From: Botryotinia globosa
Taxonomy: Eukaryota; Ascomycota; Leotiomycetes; Helotiales; Sclerotiniaceae
DNA: 64,000 nt
NCBI GenBank assembly: GCA_014898425.1
Contig: RCSZ01000006.1
Coordinates: forward strand, 1,550,001 to 1,614,000
Direction: 5' to 3'
Below are positions 12,159 through 25,152 of this stretch, piece by piece. Position 1 is the stretch's first letter. Each line of letters begins with the position of its first letter. The notes beneath the pieces were generated by a model. It had not been told where the DNA came from and searched no databases. It saw nothing but the letters and a program-made list of their open reading frames with translations. The position numbers and the translations under genes were made by a program.

Positions 12159-15100
12159 AAGGTCTACGAAGGGTGGTATTTTAAAGAGAACTTCTCAAAG
12201 AAGTAAAAGTCGTAGAAAGCGAAGGACGGAGGGGAATGGAATGGTATCGTAATCGGATCTCGAATGCGATGGATATCCAGTCGCCGGTGTCAGCCAACCT
12301 ATTGACTTCCAAGGTTGTCGCTAGTTCCCTAGCGACTTGGGGCTGAGTCGATCGAAATTCTCTTTGACCTGGTCGGAAGGATTTCTCGTCCAAAGTGTAC
12401 GGATGACATGAAATCTGCAGGAACGGGATATTAAAAAAAATAAAAGTCCTATTGAGCCAAATAGTAATATTGGAGGTAGGTAGGTATGGAAGATTATTGA
12501 GGACTAGTGGGTGAGCGAGTGGAGTTTGTGTGTGTACGTGATAAATAAAATGGATCTTTTGGTCGAGAGGTCTATTGATAAGAAGGGGATGCGAACAACG
12601 AATTGTGTGAAGTGAACGATTGAAAGATTGGATAAAGAGGTAACAGCTAGGGTATCTGGAGTAGATACGCAGGGAGGTATGAAATGCAAATTTGTATAGT
12701 AGAGAGGTCAAGTAAGGTAAAGAGAGCTGGGTAGGTAGGTAAGGTTGGAACTTGGGTGGAATGAATCGATGAAAGTGGAAGGTTAATGGAGGGCGATGGG
12801 GGAAGCAGGTAGTAAATGGAGAGTGAATGTGTTCTTTCTCGATGGGATGGTATGCTGACCGCAGCAATCAGTCAACTAATAAGGGTTTTATGCGGTTTTA
12901 CGCGGGTTCAGGCTCGCTTTGTTCTTTAATAGTAAGTGTCTGGTATGTCTAGGACTCTAGGTATGCATACCGACGGAGTATACAGAAGTCGAGACACGAA
13001 TGAGTGAAAGAAAGAGCAAAGCAAAGCAACAAGAGGAGTAAAAGGGGGCAGCCACATCCAACCGTCAAAATAGCCGGTCAGTCCGAGATTATATGTCCTT
13101 TTTCAAAACAGAAGGATTCGATTGGAATAATAAATTACTTTAAAGAAGAAGCATTTACAAAATAGACGAATTAGTTTATATATATACATATATCTATATA
13201 CGGAGTATATATTGTGGTTGCCGCGGGAATCGGATTCCCTTTTCCCACCCTTTCTGAAGTAGGAATAGAGATGTGTAGATTTGTAACGAACGAGGGGTCT
13301 CTTCTTTCTTTGGTTGCACAGCACAACAATGCCAGTAACCTATGATGCACACGAACCTACCTACCTAGTCTCTACACCTACACCGGTGGCTCTATGGAGG
13401 AAATGAAACAATACTCAGCCTCATCAGCATATCAGCAATGAGCATATATCTAACGTACAGAGCGTACCTACCTACTACCTATCAAAGAAATTCAACCCGG
13501 AATTCTCCCTAGCTACCTACCCGTCCGTACCTACCTACCTCCAGCTACCTATGTAACATTACTTGAGCACATCGAGGCACAACCTTGAGAGTCCTGCTAT
13601 GCTATGGAGAGAAAGAAATATACTTTACGTTGGGCAATGCAAAGTTGGGCTTTTTCCTTTTCTACCTAGGTATTCTTCGGAATGATCTGCCTTGGCCCTT
13701 GAGAAGATTGATTCCAAAACTTTATTCAATTCCTTTACACCGTCAAGATGTCAAAAATACAAAGGGAAAGAAAGCACTTTGGGATTCCTTGTAGGCACAA
13801 GTACGTAGGTCTGTCGTCTTCACCGATTTGTATTGGAAATCTCAGTCTCAGTCTTGGCCTTGCAATTTTTGATACATTATAACCAATTTACGAGACCATC
13901 TATTAGAACCCAAGGTGTTGGTTTTCCGCCCCCAACTTCATATTCTCTCCCCCTGACACTTCACATGATTGGTGCACCAGGAGATATCAAATATCAAACC
14001 TTGAGTGATTACACACAAGAAAGCTCTGAAGCAGCAAGGAGGAATTGTTTGTATTCGCCGATGCAAAACCTGGAGATGAAATCTTTGACTCTAATGCGTT
14101 ACAAATCTTACATGTACATCAAATCTTTCATTGGCAATCATACGAACTCTCAGCGCGTGCATGAACAACAAAGAATCGACGGCGAGCATAAGAAGTGGAA
14201 ATCATCAACACGTGGGATAAGCACCAAATAGAAGTACACACGAGCTGGCGGGAGAATAATATCAGATGAAGTTAATCAGACATCTTTTCATATTATTTTG
14301 ACATCATATGGGCAATCTCATCCGCAACCAACCCATTGTGCCTACAGGAATAGCCAAGGCGCTTTTCGCAAAGAGAACGAGATGAATGATGCGAGAGTTC
14401 CCTTATCATCGGTATCGTGTGGTGTCACGTCTGTGAGTGATCAGGATGTCCTTCTGAACCGACCTTCGGACATCGGCAGCGGGAGCGGCGCAATCAATAC
14501 AGAGTACTCAACCCGTAGGCTTTTACTGGAGAGGATTCGGTAAACCGGCATCCGTCTACGCCGTGAGACTTGAAGCAGTTTGATGTTTGCTTGATGCTTT
14601 ACATCCGCAACAAAGAAAAGGTATTCACGATCGAACCCAATGAGGAGTTCCATTGACTCTTCTGCGAACTTCCAGTATACCTTGGGACTACGGTAACGTA
14701 TCACATGCTCACTTTATATACGGAACGGAAAGAAAGATGTATCCTTCGTACCTTTGGCAACATTAGACGACCGATATAAATCTGTGATGTGATGCTTATG
14801 AGACACAATCGATACCATTGCTAGAAACCAGACACGGTAACATTGCAATATGATCTGGATAGCCTGTAACTCCATGAATATCTGATCCTTGCTGACGATG
14901 TACGATCTGCAATTTACCCCTGACCTGGCGTCTAATTGTTGTTGATATCAGAAAGCCATGATCAACATATATGGTAGTGGTAGGGTAACACGAACTGCAG
15001 GATGATCAACATGAGTTTGACGGGTGTAGACCTCAATGTTAGGGATCAGAAGTGATCCAGAGTGAACCGGTCAGCGGAGTGTCGAGGCAGTCTTTGATAA

Positions 15101-16323
15101 CACTTGAAGTTTGTGTCCAGACTCCAGTAAAGCTGGCGGACATTATAGAAACACAGACTCGAGAGGAACAGCCAAATTCACATCAGGTTATCCCGACTGT
15201 TCGATATCGCTCATCGTGGTCTTAAATCGTCAATGTTCTTATTAGAAGTCACTATGCTATGTATTGATGAAACAAAGTCACATGATATTCCTCATGAATT
15301 CCTGGGCAAATTGATGAACCAGTTGATAGATGCGACAGATTCCATACACTTGAATCTGAGCTCTGATGTTCTGTCCAGGTGTGAATGGAGGCATGTCCTC
15401 AACAAACTTCCCCATCTTTCATACTTAATTGCTCCGGTGCATCCTCAGCGAAAAAATGTAAAAATGTAAAAATGTATAGCAAATTCCCTCTTTATCCTTG
15501 AAACATAAGTACCAGTACCGTTATTTCCAATGTGCTTCGGAATCATTTTGAAATACATTTCTGTACATCTCCTTTCGTTTCATCCAAACGTGGTGGTTAA
15601 TGTTCATGTACACGTTACAGCACAACCGAAACTTGAGAAGTCACCATCATACCAGCCACTTGTGTTTGATCGATCAGCCAGATGCACGAGTAATTCTCAT
15701 GAAATAGAGGAGAGCGAAGAACAAAATCAGAATCAGAATCAGAATAAGAATAAGAAATTCTATCCAGGGACACGGAGGACAGTTATAATTTGAAGAAAAC
15801 ATCATAATCTTTTTCTTACCGATGGTAATGAAGGGGTCGATGCGCATGGCAAAAGGTCTCGAACTTCCATGATATCGATATCAACAGCTGTCCAATACTA
15901 ATCCGAGATATGATTTGACCGAGGGGAGAAAAGCACCTTTCCTTCTTCCCCTGCATCAATCACGCTTCCCCATTCGTTTCCTCGATTTTTCTCTCTCCAT
16001 TCTTGCGGTATCGACTGCATACTACGACGTCACAATACTTCTATACAAGTACACTTCGACGAATTTTCAAACTTTTTTCTTTCTCCACGAACGGAATAAC
16101 AACGGATTCTTTCAACTGCCTGCCTGCAAGATTCTATTCTCCGCGAAATCTCGGAGACTCCATCATTCTTCTCTCCTCATTTGAGAAAAAAAAGCAAGGA
16201 AGGACCATTCAATTACATCGCATCCACTACCTCCACCACCACCATCATTTGGGGTTCCCAGACAGACACGGAACTGTCATCCATCTACTTACTGTACTTA
16301 CTGCACGAGAGAGAGAGTACATG

Positions 16324-16353
16324 CATACATACATACATACATACATACATACA

Positions 16354-16382
<29 letters not shown>
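16324..16382. repeat. Microsatellite (CATA)n, about 14 copies
   Basis: An uninterrupted tetranucleotide run ending in ATATATAC. Probably length-polymorphic between strains. Confidence 0.95.
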
Positions 16383-16387
<5 letters not shown>

Positions 16388-16747
16388 CACTCTTCTAGTT
16401 CGACAGATACCTATCCATCCATCTATCTGCTGCAGCATTCATCCAAATCTTACTACCCATCACACGATAATACGATCGAATTAATATATCAAATAGCCAT
16501 CATCCATACCTACCTCCCCTCCCACACTCGTACCAATCCAAGATCCAATTATATCGACTCTTGTTAATGCATCGAATGCTTTCTCTCTCTCTCTGTCTGT
16601 CTCTCACTTCTCTCTACATTATACGCCATCTATCTACCATCTACCTTTGACCATTTATGAATTGAGACTCTGACTTTTCAACCCCTTGGAGTTTGAACTA
16701 ATCCTTTTCAAGGAGACTCTTTTCTTTATCATTTTCACCCTCCCCCC

Positions 16748-16818
16748 CTCGAGTGCTTTTTTTTTCCTTTTTTCCTTTTTTCCTTTTTTCCTTTCTTCCT
16801 TTCTTCCTTTCTTCCTTT
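16748..16818. repeat. Polypyrimidine tract (CCTTTTTT/CCTTTCTT)n
   Basis: A run of C2T6 units shading into CCTTTCTT units on the plus strand. Purely pyrimidine over about 70 bases. Confidence 0.85.
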
Positions 16819-17027
16819 TGTTCCTTGGAGGAAGAGGTTGAAAGTAACACACTACTAGCACCGCATTAGACGGCCCTTTTTTGGAGAGGGCCTTGTTGAT
16901 TTTAACCAATCAAATCATCGGATTTCTCACAAATAAGTGGAGATATCTTGGGTCCCGACTCCAAACTCTGCCCCTCCAAAGTTTCCTGGGCTTTGGTTGT
17001 GTTACGAGAGTGTAATAATTGAGATAC

Positions 17028-17064
17028 TGTATCTGTATCTGTATCTGTATCTGTATCTGTATCT
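17028..17064. repeat. Hexamer repeat (TGTATC), about six copies
   Basis: Perfect tandem TGTATC units about 600 bases upstream of the glucokinase start. Confidence 0.92.
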
Positions 17065-17227
17065 GACCTCGATTCTGAATTGCCCCGCCTCCCGCCAAGT
17101 TGGCCATAAACTCCCCCATCCTAACCAAAATTACGTCCTCAATTGGAAAGGGCGACCCGCCCACCAACTTCATTTCTAAAAAGAAGAAGATTCCTTCAAC
17201 TTCCGAATTATATTCTCAACCTTCTAT

Positions 17228-17255
17228 TCCTCCTCCTCCTCCTCCTCCTCCTCCT
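17228..17255. repeat. (TCC)n trinucleotide run
   Basis: About nine CCT/TCC units inside a longer pyrimidine-rich leader upstream of glucokinase. Confidence 0.85.
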
Positions 17256-17651
17256 TCTTCTATCTTTGCTCACTTCTTTTCTTCCAAAACTCCCGACCCT
17301 TCTCAATCCTCAAATCCAACACCAACATCCTTTAAAGAATCCAACCTATTTAACCCTCACAAAGTCTCGAGACCAAATCCAGTCAGCCTCATACATTTAG
17401 CCTCCGTGACCTTTGTGGTTATTGCCCTGGTAAATCAATCACGAGCCATTATTGTATTCTGCTGGTCGTTACTAATTCTTCATGCGTAGATTGTTCAATT
17501 CTTATTCACTGATACCCCTCCGCTTTATTCGCCATCTCTCCACCCATATTCACCAACATCGTACTCTCCTAGAGCCAACGCTTTGGATCAAGGAACTTGC
17601 GAATCACCACATCCATTTCCTACAGAAGCGCCAATATCAAGACCACACAAA

Positions 17652-19432
17652 ATGTCTTTGTTAGCAGAATCAAAGCGCGTTGCCGCCGAGTTTGAATACA
17701 CAGACGAGGATGTGCGAAGAGGTGTTGCTGAATTTGTCGCGGAGATGAGTATGTTTACCTGCCAAACACTTTATGGCTTGAAACTAACGTCTGCGTAGAT
17801 GAGGGATTGGCAAAGAATGCCACCAACATGAGCCAAATTCCAACATACGTGACTGGAGTTCCTAATGGAACGGAAAAGGTAGGAGAAGGAGACCCGCGTT
17901 TCCTGTACACAAAGCTGATGAATCAATAGGGACTATACCTAGCGGTCGATCTTGGAGGAACCAATTTCCGAGTTTGCTCAATTCAATTGCACGGAGATAC
18001 CACATTCAGTCTTACACAATCAAAGGTTGCGATTCCCCGGGAGTTGATGTTGGCCAAGACCGCATCGGACCTTTTTTCATTTTTGGCAAAACAAATCGAA
18101 CTTTTCCTCAAGACCCATCACGAGGACCATTTCGCGGCCCACATCAGACGTCGCAATACTGTCAGCACGCCAGAAGGTTTCAGAGATGAACATATCTTTA
18201 GACTTGGTTTCACGTTCAGTTTCCCAGTTCACCAAATTGGTATCAACAGAGGAACTTTGATTAGATGGACAAAGGGCTTCGATATTGCGGATGCGGTTGG
18301 ACAAGATGTTTGTGAATTGCTACAAAAGGAGATTGACAAACTGCACTTGCCGGTGAAGGTCGCTGCTCTTGTAAACGATACTGTCGGAACATTGATGGCA
18401 AGAGCATATACCTCACCTGGAAAGACTCAAACTTTACTTGGAGCAATTTTTGGTACTGGTACCAATGGTGCCTATGTTGAGAAGCTCGAGAAGTTGACTA
18501 AGCCCATGGAAGGAGATTTCGATAAGACCACTGGTGAAATGGTTGTTAACACAGAATGGGGCTCGTTCGACAATGGTCTCAAAGTTTTGCCAAATACCAT
18601 TTATGATCAAATCCTTGATAAGGACAGTGTCAACCCCGGTATTCAAATGTTCGAAAAGCGAGTTTCCGGCATGTTCTTGGGTGAGATTCTCAGAACGGTT
18701 CTCGTTGAAATAGTCAAGAGCCCCACTATCCCACTTTTCAGAGACCAATCTTCTGCAGACAACGACTATCGTTCAACAACTACAGTCGATGAAGCCGGTC
18801 CTCTTTACAAGCAATGGGCCGTCGATAGTTCTATCCTCTCGATCGCGGAAGCTGACAACAGCGTGGGTCTTCGCGCCCTTCGTCAAGAACTTGAGAAGTC
18901 TCTCGGTGTCTCAGCTGCGTCCTTGGAAGATGCTCAAACCGTCAAGGAAATCGCCCATGCTATCGGTAAACGTGCAGCTCGTTTAGCCGCCGTTGCAATT
19001 GGTGCCATTGTTCTTCAAACTGGTCGTCTCGACATCAAATCTGATGCCCCTGGACCAAAATCAACAGCTGCTATCATTCAAGATGTCAAGGACTTGAAGA
19101 TTGCCGATGCAGCATCAGCTACTGCCAATAAACTCGCCGACACAGCAGGCTTAGCTGTCAATGAGGAAGATGTTATTGATATTGGTGTGGACGGTTCTCT
19201 TGTTGAGTTCTACCCAGGATTCGAGGATCATATGAGAGAAGCTTTGAGAGCTATGGATGGTATTGGAGCTGCTGGCGAGAGAAGAATCAGAATTGGTATT
19301 GCCAAGGATGGATCTGGTGTCGGCGCTGCATTGATTGCGCTTGTGGCGGCAAAGATGGAGCAACAACAACAAGACGATTACATTGGAGATTTAAGGAGTA
19401 GGCTGGGTGGTGCCGGAGAGAACGCGATTTGA
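17652..19432 (+). CDS. glkA: Glucokinase (hexokinase family)
   Basis: Phosphorylates glucose with ATP to glucose-6-phosphate in the cytosol, the first step of glycolysis. Exons 17652-17748, 17799-17878 and 17930-19432 give 559 residues. The N-terminus reads IPTYVTGVPNGTEKG, typical of fungal glucokinases rather than hexokinases. Phosphate-1 is LAVDLGGTNFRVC (about 62-74). The sugar-binding signature LGFTFSFPVHQIGINRG starts near residue 151, with the catalytic Asp in VNDTVGT near residue 209; GTGTNGAYVE follows. An insert around KIADAASATANKLADTAG near the C-terminus fits the longer fungal glucokinases. The ATG is chosen because the next codons SLLAESKRVAAEFEY match the family start and the two introns restore frame. 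The symbol follows Aspergillus usage and is by family, not by search. Confidence 0.93.
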
Positions 19433-20118
19433 GAGTAACGGCTGCACGATTTGTTATGAAATGATTAAATGAACGGTTGATTAGTTGTTTGTTGAGTTAC
19501 TAGAGAAAGTACAGTGGAAAAACAACTATCAAGGTGAATTGATGGGAATGGATGGGCGAAGGGGTTGGGCTCGGCGGTTTTGGTTACACGCATAGTTTAG
19601 GCATAGGGGCTGCTAGGCGGCTACCTTTTTTTCAAGTATCATTTAGCAGGAAACCTGAACATACCTATGAATCTTTTAAAACATCAAACTAGAATCACTT
19701 GCAAGACTTGGAGCTTTGGCTGTTTGTATCTGTGAACTGGTCTGTAGTGAGCATTAGATTTCATTCAAGGAAAGATTGTTATTTGATAGGGGTTCGGTAA
19801 AGTGATGTGATGTGATATGATGTCACTCATTTGGGATACAGAAATATGGGATCATGATCTATTCAGCTAACTAGTTAGTCAAGATATGAACCTTGGAATT
19901 GCTAGGCATCTAAATACCACCAAGGGAGTCAACAATCCTCATCAGTGGAGCGAAAAAGTGCTCTAAACCGAGACAATTAAGTCTTTCAAAGAGAGCCTCC
20001 CGACCCAACTACTGCCGCATGGCAGTTGATCACACCAACTCCTCCTTTCGACATCCAGATCGAACCCACATTCCCCCATCCGAATCTCGCTCCCCACACC
20101 CCATCACATCACATCACA
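19433..20118. other. Convergent intergenic region
   Basis: 3' flanks of glucokinase and the P450. Contains short GTGAT/CACAT repeats (19800-19820, 20100-20125). No gene seen. Confidence 0.55.
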
Positions 20119-21986
20119 TCACAACGTCTCCCTCTCCCTAATGGTAACCCAAATCGGTTCCTTCTGAACGACGATATAATTCTTCAGCTCGAACCAATTC
20201 ACGCCCTTCCCGTCGGCACACTGCAGATCGAAATTCCAGACCAAGCGCGCGAGCACCACGCGCAATTCCGCCTGCCCGAACGATCGTCCCAAACATACTC
20301 GTGCCCCTAATCCCCACGGTTTCAAGATGTTGCGATTGTCGTTGGCGTATTCGCTGGGTCGCAGATGCGCGGGCAGATAGCGGTCTGGGAGGAATTGGAG
20401 ACTTTGGTGGAAATTGGCGGGGCTGAGCGCCATGGCGATCGTGTTGCATGCGATGTGTGTCTGGGTGGGTTAGTAGGGGGGTGTATGTGCGATGTGTGTC
20501 TGAGTGGAGATTATGGAGGGAAATGGAAGAGAAGAAAGGGAAAGAAAAGAAAAGAAAATTACTCACGCCTTCAGGGAGAAAGTATCCGCAAACAGTTGCG
20601 CCTCCACGAGGAACAATCCGGAGAAGTCCTCCCGAGACGGGATTACAGATTCGTAATCCTTCGCTCACAACCGCGTTCAAAAATGGCAATTGCTGAAGCG
20701 CACTCAGCGTAATATCCTCTTCCTTCTCAAAGATGGTGCGAACCTCTGTTTCCAATTTTCCCAATTCCTGAGGATTTTGCACCAAACAGTTGAGGATTCC
20801 ACAAATCGTAGTGCCCGTCGTCTCGCTTCCTCCGAGCAGTAAAAGAGCAGTTGTGCTTTCGATTTCAGGCATGCTCATTTTGGAAAAGTCGGGATTGTTC
20901 TTCGGATCAAGCATGACGGTCATGAAATCTCCTTCTGCTGATTCCGGACGCTGTAGACGTCGATGGATTTTCTCGGCTGCGTACGCGAAGTGATCTTCTT
21001 GCATCTTGCGCGTGCTGGCGGGAAGGAGCTTGAGAACTAATGAGTCGAGTCCGGGGAAGTATTGGGTGACGGCTGCGAGGGCCATCACTGTTCGTTCATG
21101 TTAGCAATGGCAATGGCAATCGCAATCAAATTCAATTTTGAGGTTTTGAGTTTGAATTGGATGATAAGGAATGGGGTATGAATATAACATACTCTTAATC
21201 GCATTAAAAATCAAGACCGCCCACGGATGATTCTTAGTATCCCTCAAACAACCAAACGATTCTCCCAAGGCCAACACGCCAATAACATCAAACGTCCACC
21301 AATTCATCCAATCCACCACATTGATGCGCGCACCCATGTGCACATTCTCCGGGTTCTGAATCTCCTCGCGCATCTTGTCCACCATCAACGAAACATAGCT
21401 CTGCAAAACCGGCTCCTGTCTCGCCACGGCGCGATCCGTAAACGCCGGTCCAATTACCTGTCGCATGCGCATACTCGTCTCTGCATCCACCGTCGTGATG
21501 AGATTTTCCGCCTGGCCCGGAGGCGATTTGAAGAATACCGGATCGCGTGGGAGTGCCTTGTGTCCGTTCACAGTGCTGAATACGTCGTGCCAGACGTCTT
21601 CGTGCGCCATGGATACTTCGTTGGGTGCGGTGCGCACGATGGGGCCGTAGTGGGTGTGCAGTGCGCCGATGTCGATTACGAGATTTCCGCGCAGGAGAGA
21701 GTGGATGTAGGGGAGGCGGCTGGCGCGCCAGAGGAGGGGGCCGGGGATGGGGACGAGGGGGTGGAGGGTGAGGTTGTAGAGGGTGGAGAGGAGGAGGTAC
21801 TAGATGAGGTTGTTAGGGATGTTCATGATGGAGTAGCTTTTTTCTTGTTGCTTTTTCTTTTGGATTTGGGGGACTTACGAGTAGCAGACCGAGGATTGCG
21901 AAACTGCTGATGGTGAAAAGTTGAGTCCAGATAGTTTCTCCAAGGAGAGATGGAAGACCCATATTGAAGGATAGAAAACCCATCAT
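20119..21986 (-). CDS. Cytochrome P450 monooxygenase
   Basis: Membrane-anchored haem enzyme, probably in the ER. Exons: 21986-21879, 21799-21193, 21087-20567 and 20460-20119, total 525 residues with consistent phases. The N-terminus has a hydrophobic anchor (TISSFAILGLLLYLLLSTLYNL) followed by the hinge HPLVPIPGPLLWRASRLPYI. The I-helix is LLLLGGSETTGTTICG, the ExxR motif is EGLRIC, the PERF-like motif is LPDRYLP, and the haem loop is WGLGARVCLG with the ligand Cys near residue 468. The usual aromatic at the first haem-loop position is Trp, not Phe. It resembles the fungal CYP group that includes isotrichodermin hydroxylase-like enzymes, but the substrate cannot be read from sequence. No biosynthetic backbone gene lies nearby, so a role in detoxification is as likely as one in metabolite synthesis. 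Confidence 0.93.
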
Positions 21987-22464
21987 GATAGAATATCCTA
22001 TTCCTAGAGAGTCGACCAGAGACGTAGATAGTGTTTACTTTCAAAAGTAACAAAAGGGTCTCTCGAATCTCAAATTTTGACAGACGCACGTTGTAAGCTC
22101 TTACAACTTTAAGAATGAAGGGAGAAGACTTTTATTCTGAACTAGGTAAGTTCCTGATAAAACAAAACTAGAGATTCACTTATTTACTACGAGGTAGATG
22201 GATCAACAACTTCGGTTTTCTTTGAGAAATCTGGGTTGTGCTAGGGTTTAATAGGTGTAGATAGATGGATTGCTTGATATTCACTTATTCACTCACTCAT
22301 ATATTCATTTAGTTACCTACCCACCTGTCTACTCATACAATACAGTGATGAAGATACCTAGGTAGGTATCCATAGAGATGGAGTGGGAATCATCACCGAG
22401 GTTCTTTATTAGATTAAATTCTTTTTATGAGGGGAATGCAATGCTGGGTTTTGGATATCAATTT

Positions 22465-22578
22465 ATGGAAATGGAAATGGAAATGGAAATGGAAATGGAA
22501 ATGGAAATGGAAATGGAAATGGAAATGGAAATGGAAATGGAAATGGAAATGGAAATGGAAATGGAAATGGAAATGGAA
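22465..22578. repeat. Hexamer array (ATGGAA), about 19 copies
   Basis: Uninterrupted ATGGAA units. Because six is a multiple of three, it yields spurious open frames on both strands (Met-Glu repeats forward, Phe-Pro repeats reverse). Likely polymorphic. Confidence 0.96.
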
Positions 22579-23798
22579 ATAGACTGATTTGTGAGCTTGA
22601 AGATAAGTTCGTGGCTTTGAAGTAGGTGTGTTGAAATGGGGATTGCACTATAGATCTTGAAGAAATTGCAGTGCAGCTAAGATATAATAGTTTTGAAATC
22701 CGAATTAACAAGCTCGTGGGGATTCGATGGCGATTCTTGATATAATGATAATATAGGTAATCTTACAATATCGCTACCTAACCATTAGTTCTTGATCTCC
22801 TATAATTTTTCTGAGAAGAGATACTATTCAACTTTCAAAGCAGTTATCAAGAGCTACTTCTTCAACCACAAGATATATTTTCAAGTCAACATCTTTTTGA
22901 TGTAGTTACACAGTATAAATCGATATTGGAGTCTTGATAATCATCAACACCCGAATAGACAATCCATCTCGAAATATCATCAAAACACCCTTTTTGCCTT
23001 TATGACTAATAATACTAAAATCTCAATCGGCCAATTAGCCGAAAGACTAGAGAATCAAGAATTGCTTGACTTTTTCTCCCTCTCATAATATACGATGTAG
23101 CATAGCTACCGATCTATTGATGCTAGCCAGATCTGACAGCGATAGAAATCATATCTTCATGGTCCTCTCTGATTTTCAATATTCACTCGAAAAGCAAACA
23201 GCAGATGGAAGTTGGCTAGCATAGACCTTGAAAATCAATGGAATTCTGAATACTATGGCTGTGAATGTAGTGTTAATGTTATATCCGATACAGCTACAGC
23301 TAGAAATTTAAAGTCCATCGTTCAAGACGATATTTCCTTGCGGATTGTTAAAATTTAAAACCGAGGGATTTTTGAAAACAGAGTTGCGAATGTGGGATGT
23401 AAATTTATGTGTTCATATTCGATTTGAGATTTTAATCTCATCGCTTCTTGGACAATAAGAAGATTGTATTTTAAAGGACTAATTTACTGGACGAAAGATG
23501 CTCATGGTGTTAGATGAGGAAAAACTGATGAACTTTTGTCTCGAAATCTTGTATGGTACTGGAAAAATAAAACTTGTTCTTTTTTTCCCTTTTTTGAAGC
23601 TTTTTAGGCTAGATTGATGTTGATGGAGTGGCTCATTGTTTGGAAGGATATGCATCGATGATGGCGTCACTTTCTGCTAGAGCAACATACTTGATGTGTT
23701 GCATTTAATGGGATGAAAATGTGGAGAACTATCTCCGCAATGTAATCGATTTGAGTAATAATAAGAATAGTAGTGAAGTTCCCGGTGCCTCTCCCTAT

Positions 23799-24290
23799 TC
23801 AATTCTTGAAGTTTCCTAGATGCGTCATTGAGAATCTCGCTTGTGTGGATTGATCAACTAATCGACCGATTAGACCACTTCTATCTTCCCGAGTAGGAGT
23901 AAGTTCTTGATCTTTAACAAAGGGATCAAGTAGATTCTTATCCAGAATCTCATGAAGGAGTGATTGGATTTGAAATGTTTCCACTCACCCTCATATGCAG
24001 TATATCGCTAATTTTCATTCAGATTCCAGACGATTAGCCAATGTAGACAATGCAGGAATATCCATTGTAGCCACAAATTTTCTCGTTCTATCCATCGATT
24101 CTACTAAACTGATTGAGTATTTCGAAACCGAATATCATTTTTGCTCCTCCTTAAAGATGCATAATGGACCTATGAGCGCCAATCATAATATTCTCGATGC
24201 ACATCTTCATTCTCTGAATCCGTCCAAACATGAGGATTCTATCGGAACGATCACAATATCCTCATGCAAGGGCTGGTATATCGTTCGTAT
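23799..24290 (-). pseudogene. Possible eroded coding relic (weak)
   Basis: One minus-strand frame has a 62-codon open tail (23984-23799) with ordinary amino-acid composition, preceded by about 100 codons in the same frame interrupted by six stops, all of them TGA. Uniform TGA would fit CGA-to-TGA changes by repeat-induced point mutation. The stop density itself is close to chance for AT-rich DNA, so this is only a suspicion. I do not recognise the family. Confidence 0.2.
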
Positions 24291-25152
24291 TCAAGACAGA
24301 TGAGTAGATCTCTATCCACTTGATATGTAACATACGATACACACAAAATGCAAAACTTTGTCGACAAAACAACGGCTATAGCTCTATAACTCGAGACCAG
24401 GCTGAAGTTGACATCAGCAGTGTGAATTTTCCAGAATTTCTCTAGCATTATGATCGAGTGAAGATACAGCCTATGACGAACTGGGAGTTCGCATTCTGGC
24501 TGCTATGAAGAAGGATCTATTATTCATCGCGACGCACCTAGTAGGAACCAAGTGTGAGGATTCCTTCAGAATGAAGAACCTTTCAAATTTTGATAAAATA
24601 CGACCTTCTCAAAATTTAGAAACTGAATATAAAATCGAATCTCAAAATTCCGTCGTAAATCTTTGCATCCCAAAAATCTCTAAACTTGCGTATTTCTCAT
24701 ATGGCATTTAATGATCATACTTCGTTGTCAGATAATGACTAGCTACTATTGTTTGAACCAATATATTTGTTACTCAAAATCCCTATTCAAAGGAGTGCCG
24801 TTTGATAACTTTCATTCGATGACTCTGTTCAACTTTAATCATAGTCGCATGAATTGGAGACTAATGAAGTAGACTTCTATGTTTGCATGTAGGAGGGATG
24901 AATAGATGAGAATGCTTATGCCATTGCTCGATACATATCATACACTCAACAGAGCAAAATAATGAATCCAGGAATAAAAGGAGCTTACTGGTGTGTACTG
25001 ATGAATGGAAGAGAGAAAGGTTGTTTAAACACGAAAAGAGCATATGCTTTGAGTTTTGGTATCTATAAAGATATCGAAAAATGAAAATCACATCTATTCT
25101 TATACATCTATCTGTATCCATATATCCATGTCCTCATTTGATCATCATAATC

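Larger units (their letters stand above)
12159..17651. other. 5.5-kb gene-free stretch rich in simple repeats
   Basis: The longest gene-free interval in the window, between the start of the Hsp70-like gene and the start of glucokinase. Open frames here are short and of repeat origin. Many short TACCTACC/GGTAGGTA runs occur at 12470-13560, and several microsatellites at 15720-17260. The last ~450 bases before glucokinase are strongly pyrimidine-rich, as expected for a highly expressed fungal promoter or leader. Confidence 0.55.
21987..25152. other. AT-rich gene desert of 3.2 kb
   Basis: No intact gene. From about 22,730 onward the sequence is visibly AT-rich. It contains a long ATGGAA hexamer array and a possible eroded reading frame at 23,799-24,290. 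Confidence 0.5.

Noticed and set aside
12181..12867. 228-codon minus-strand frame upstream of the Hsp70-like gene
   Set aside because: Low-complexity His/Pro/Leu sequence without domains, located in the probable 5' leader; no splice link to the gene.
16003..16567. Two overlapping frames with Thr-Tyr-Ile-His repeats
   Set aside because: Translation of the CATA microsatellite.
21227..21910. 227-codon plus-strand frame
   Set aside because: Antisense shadow of P450 exons 1 and 2, caused by GC-rich codon use.
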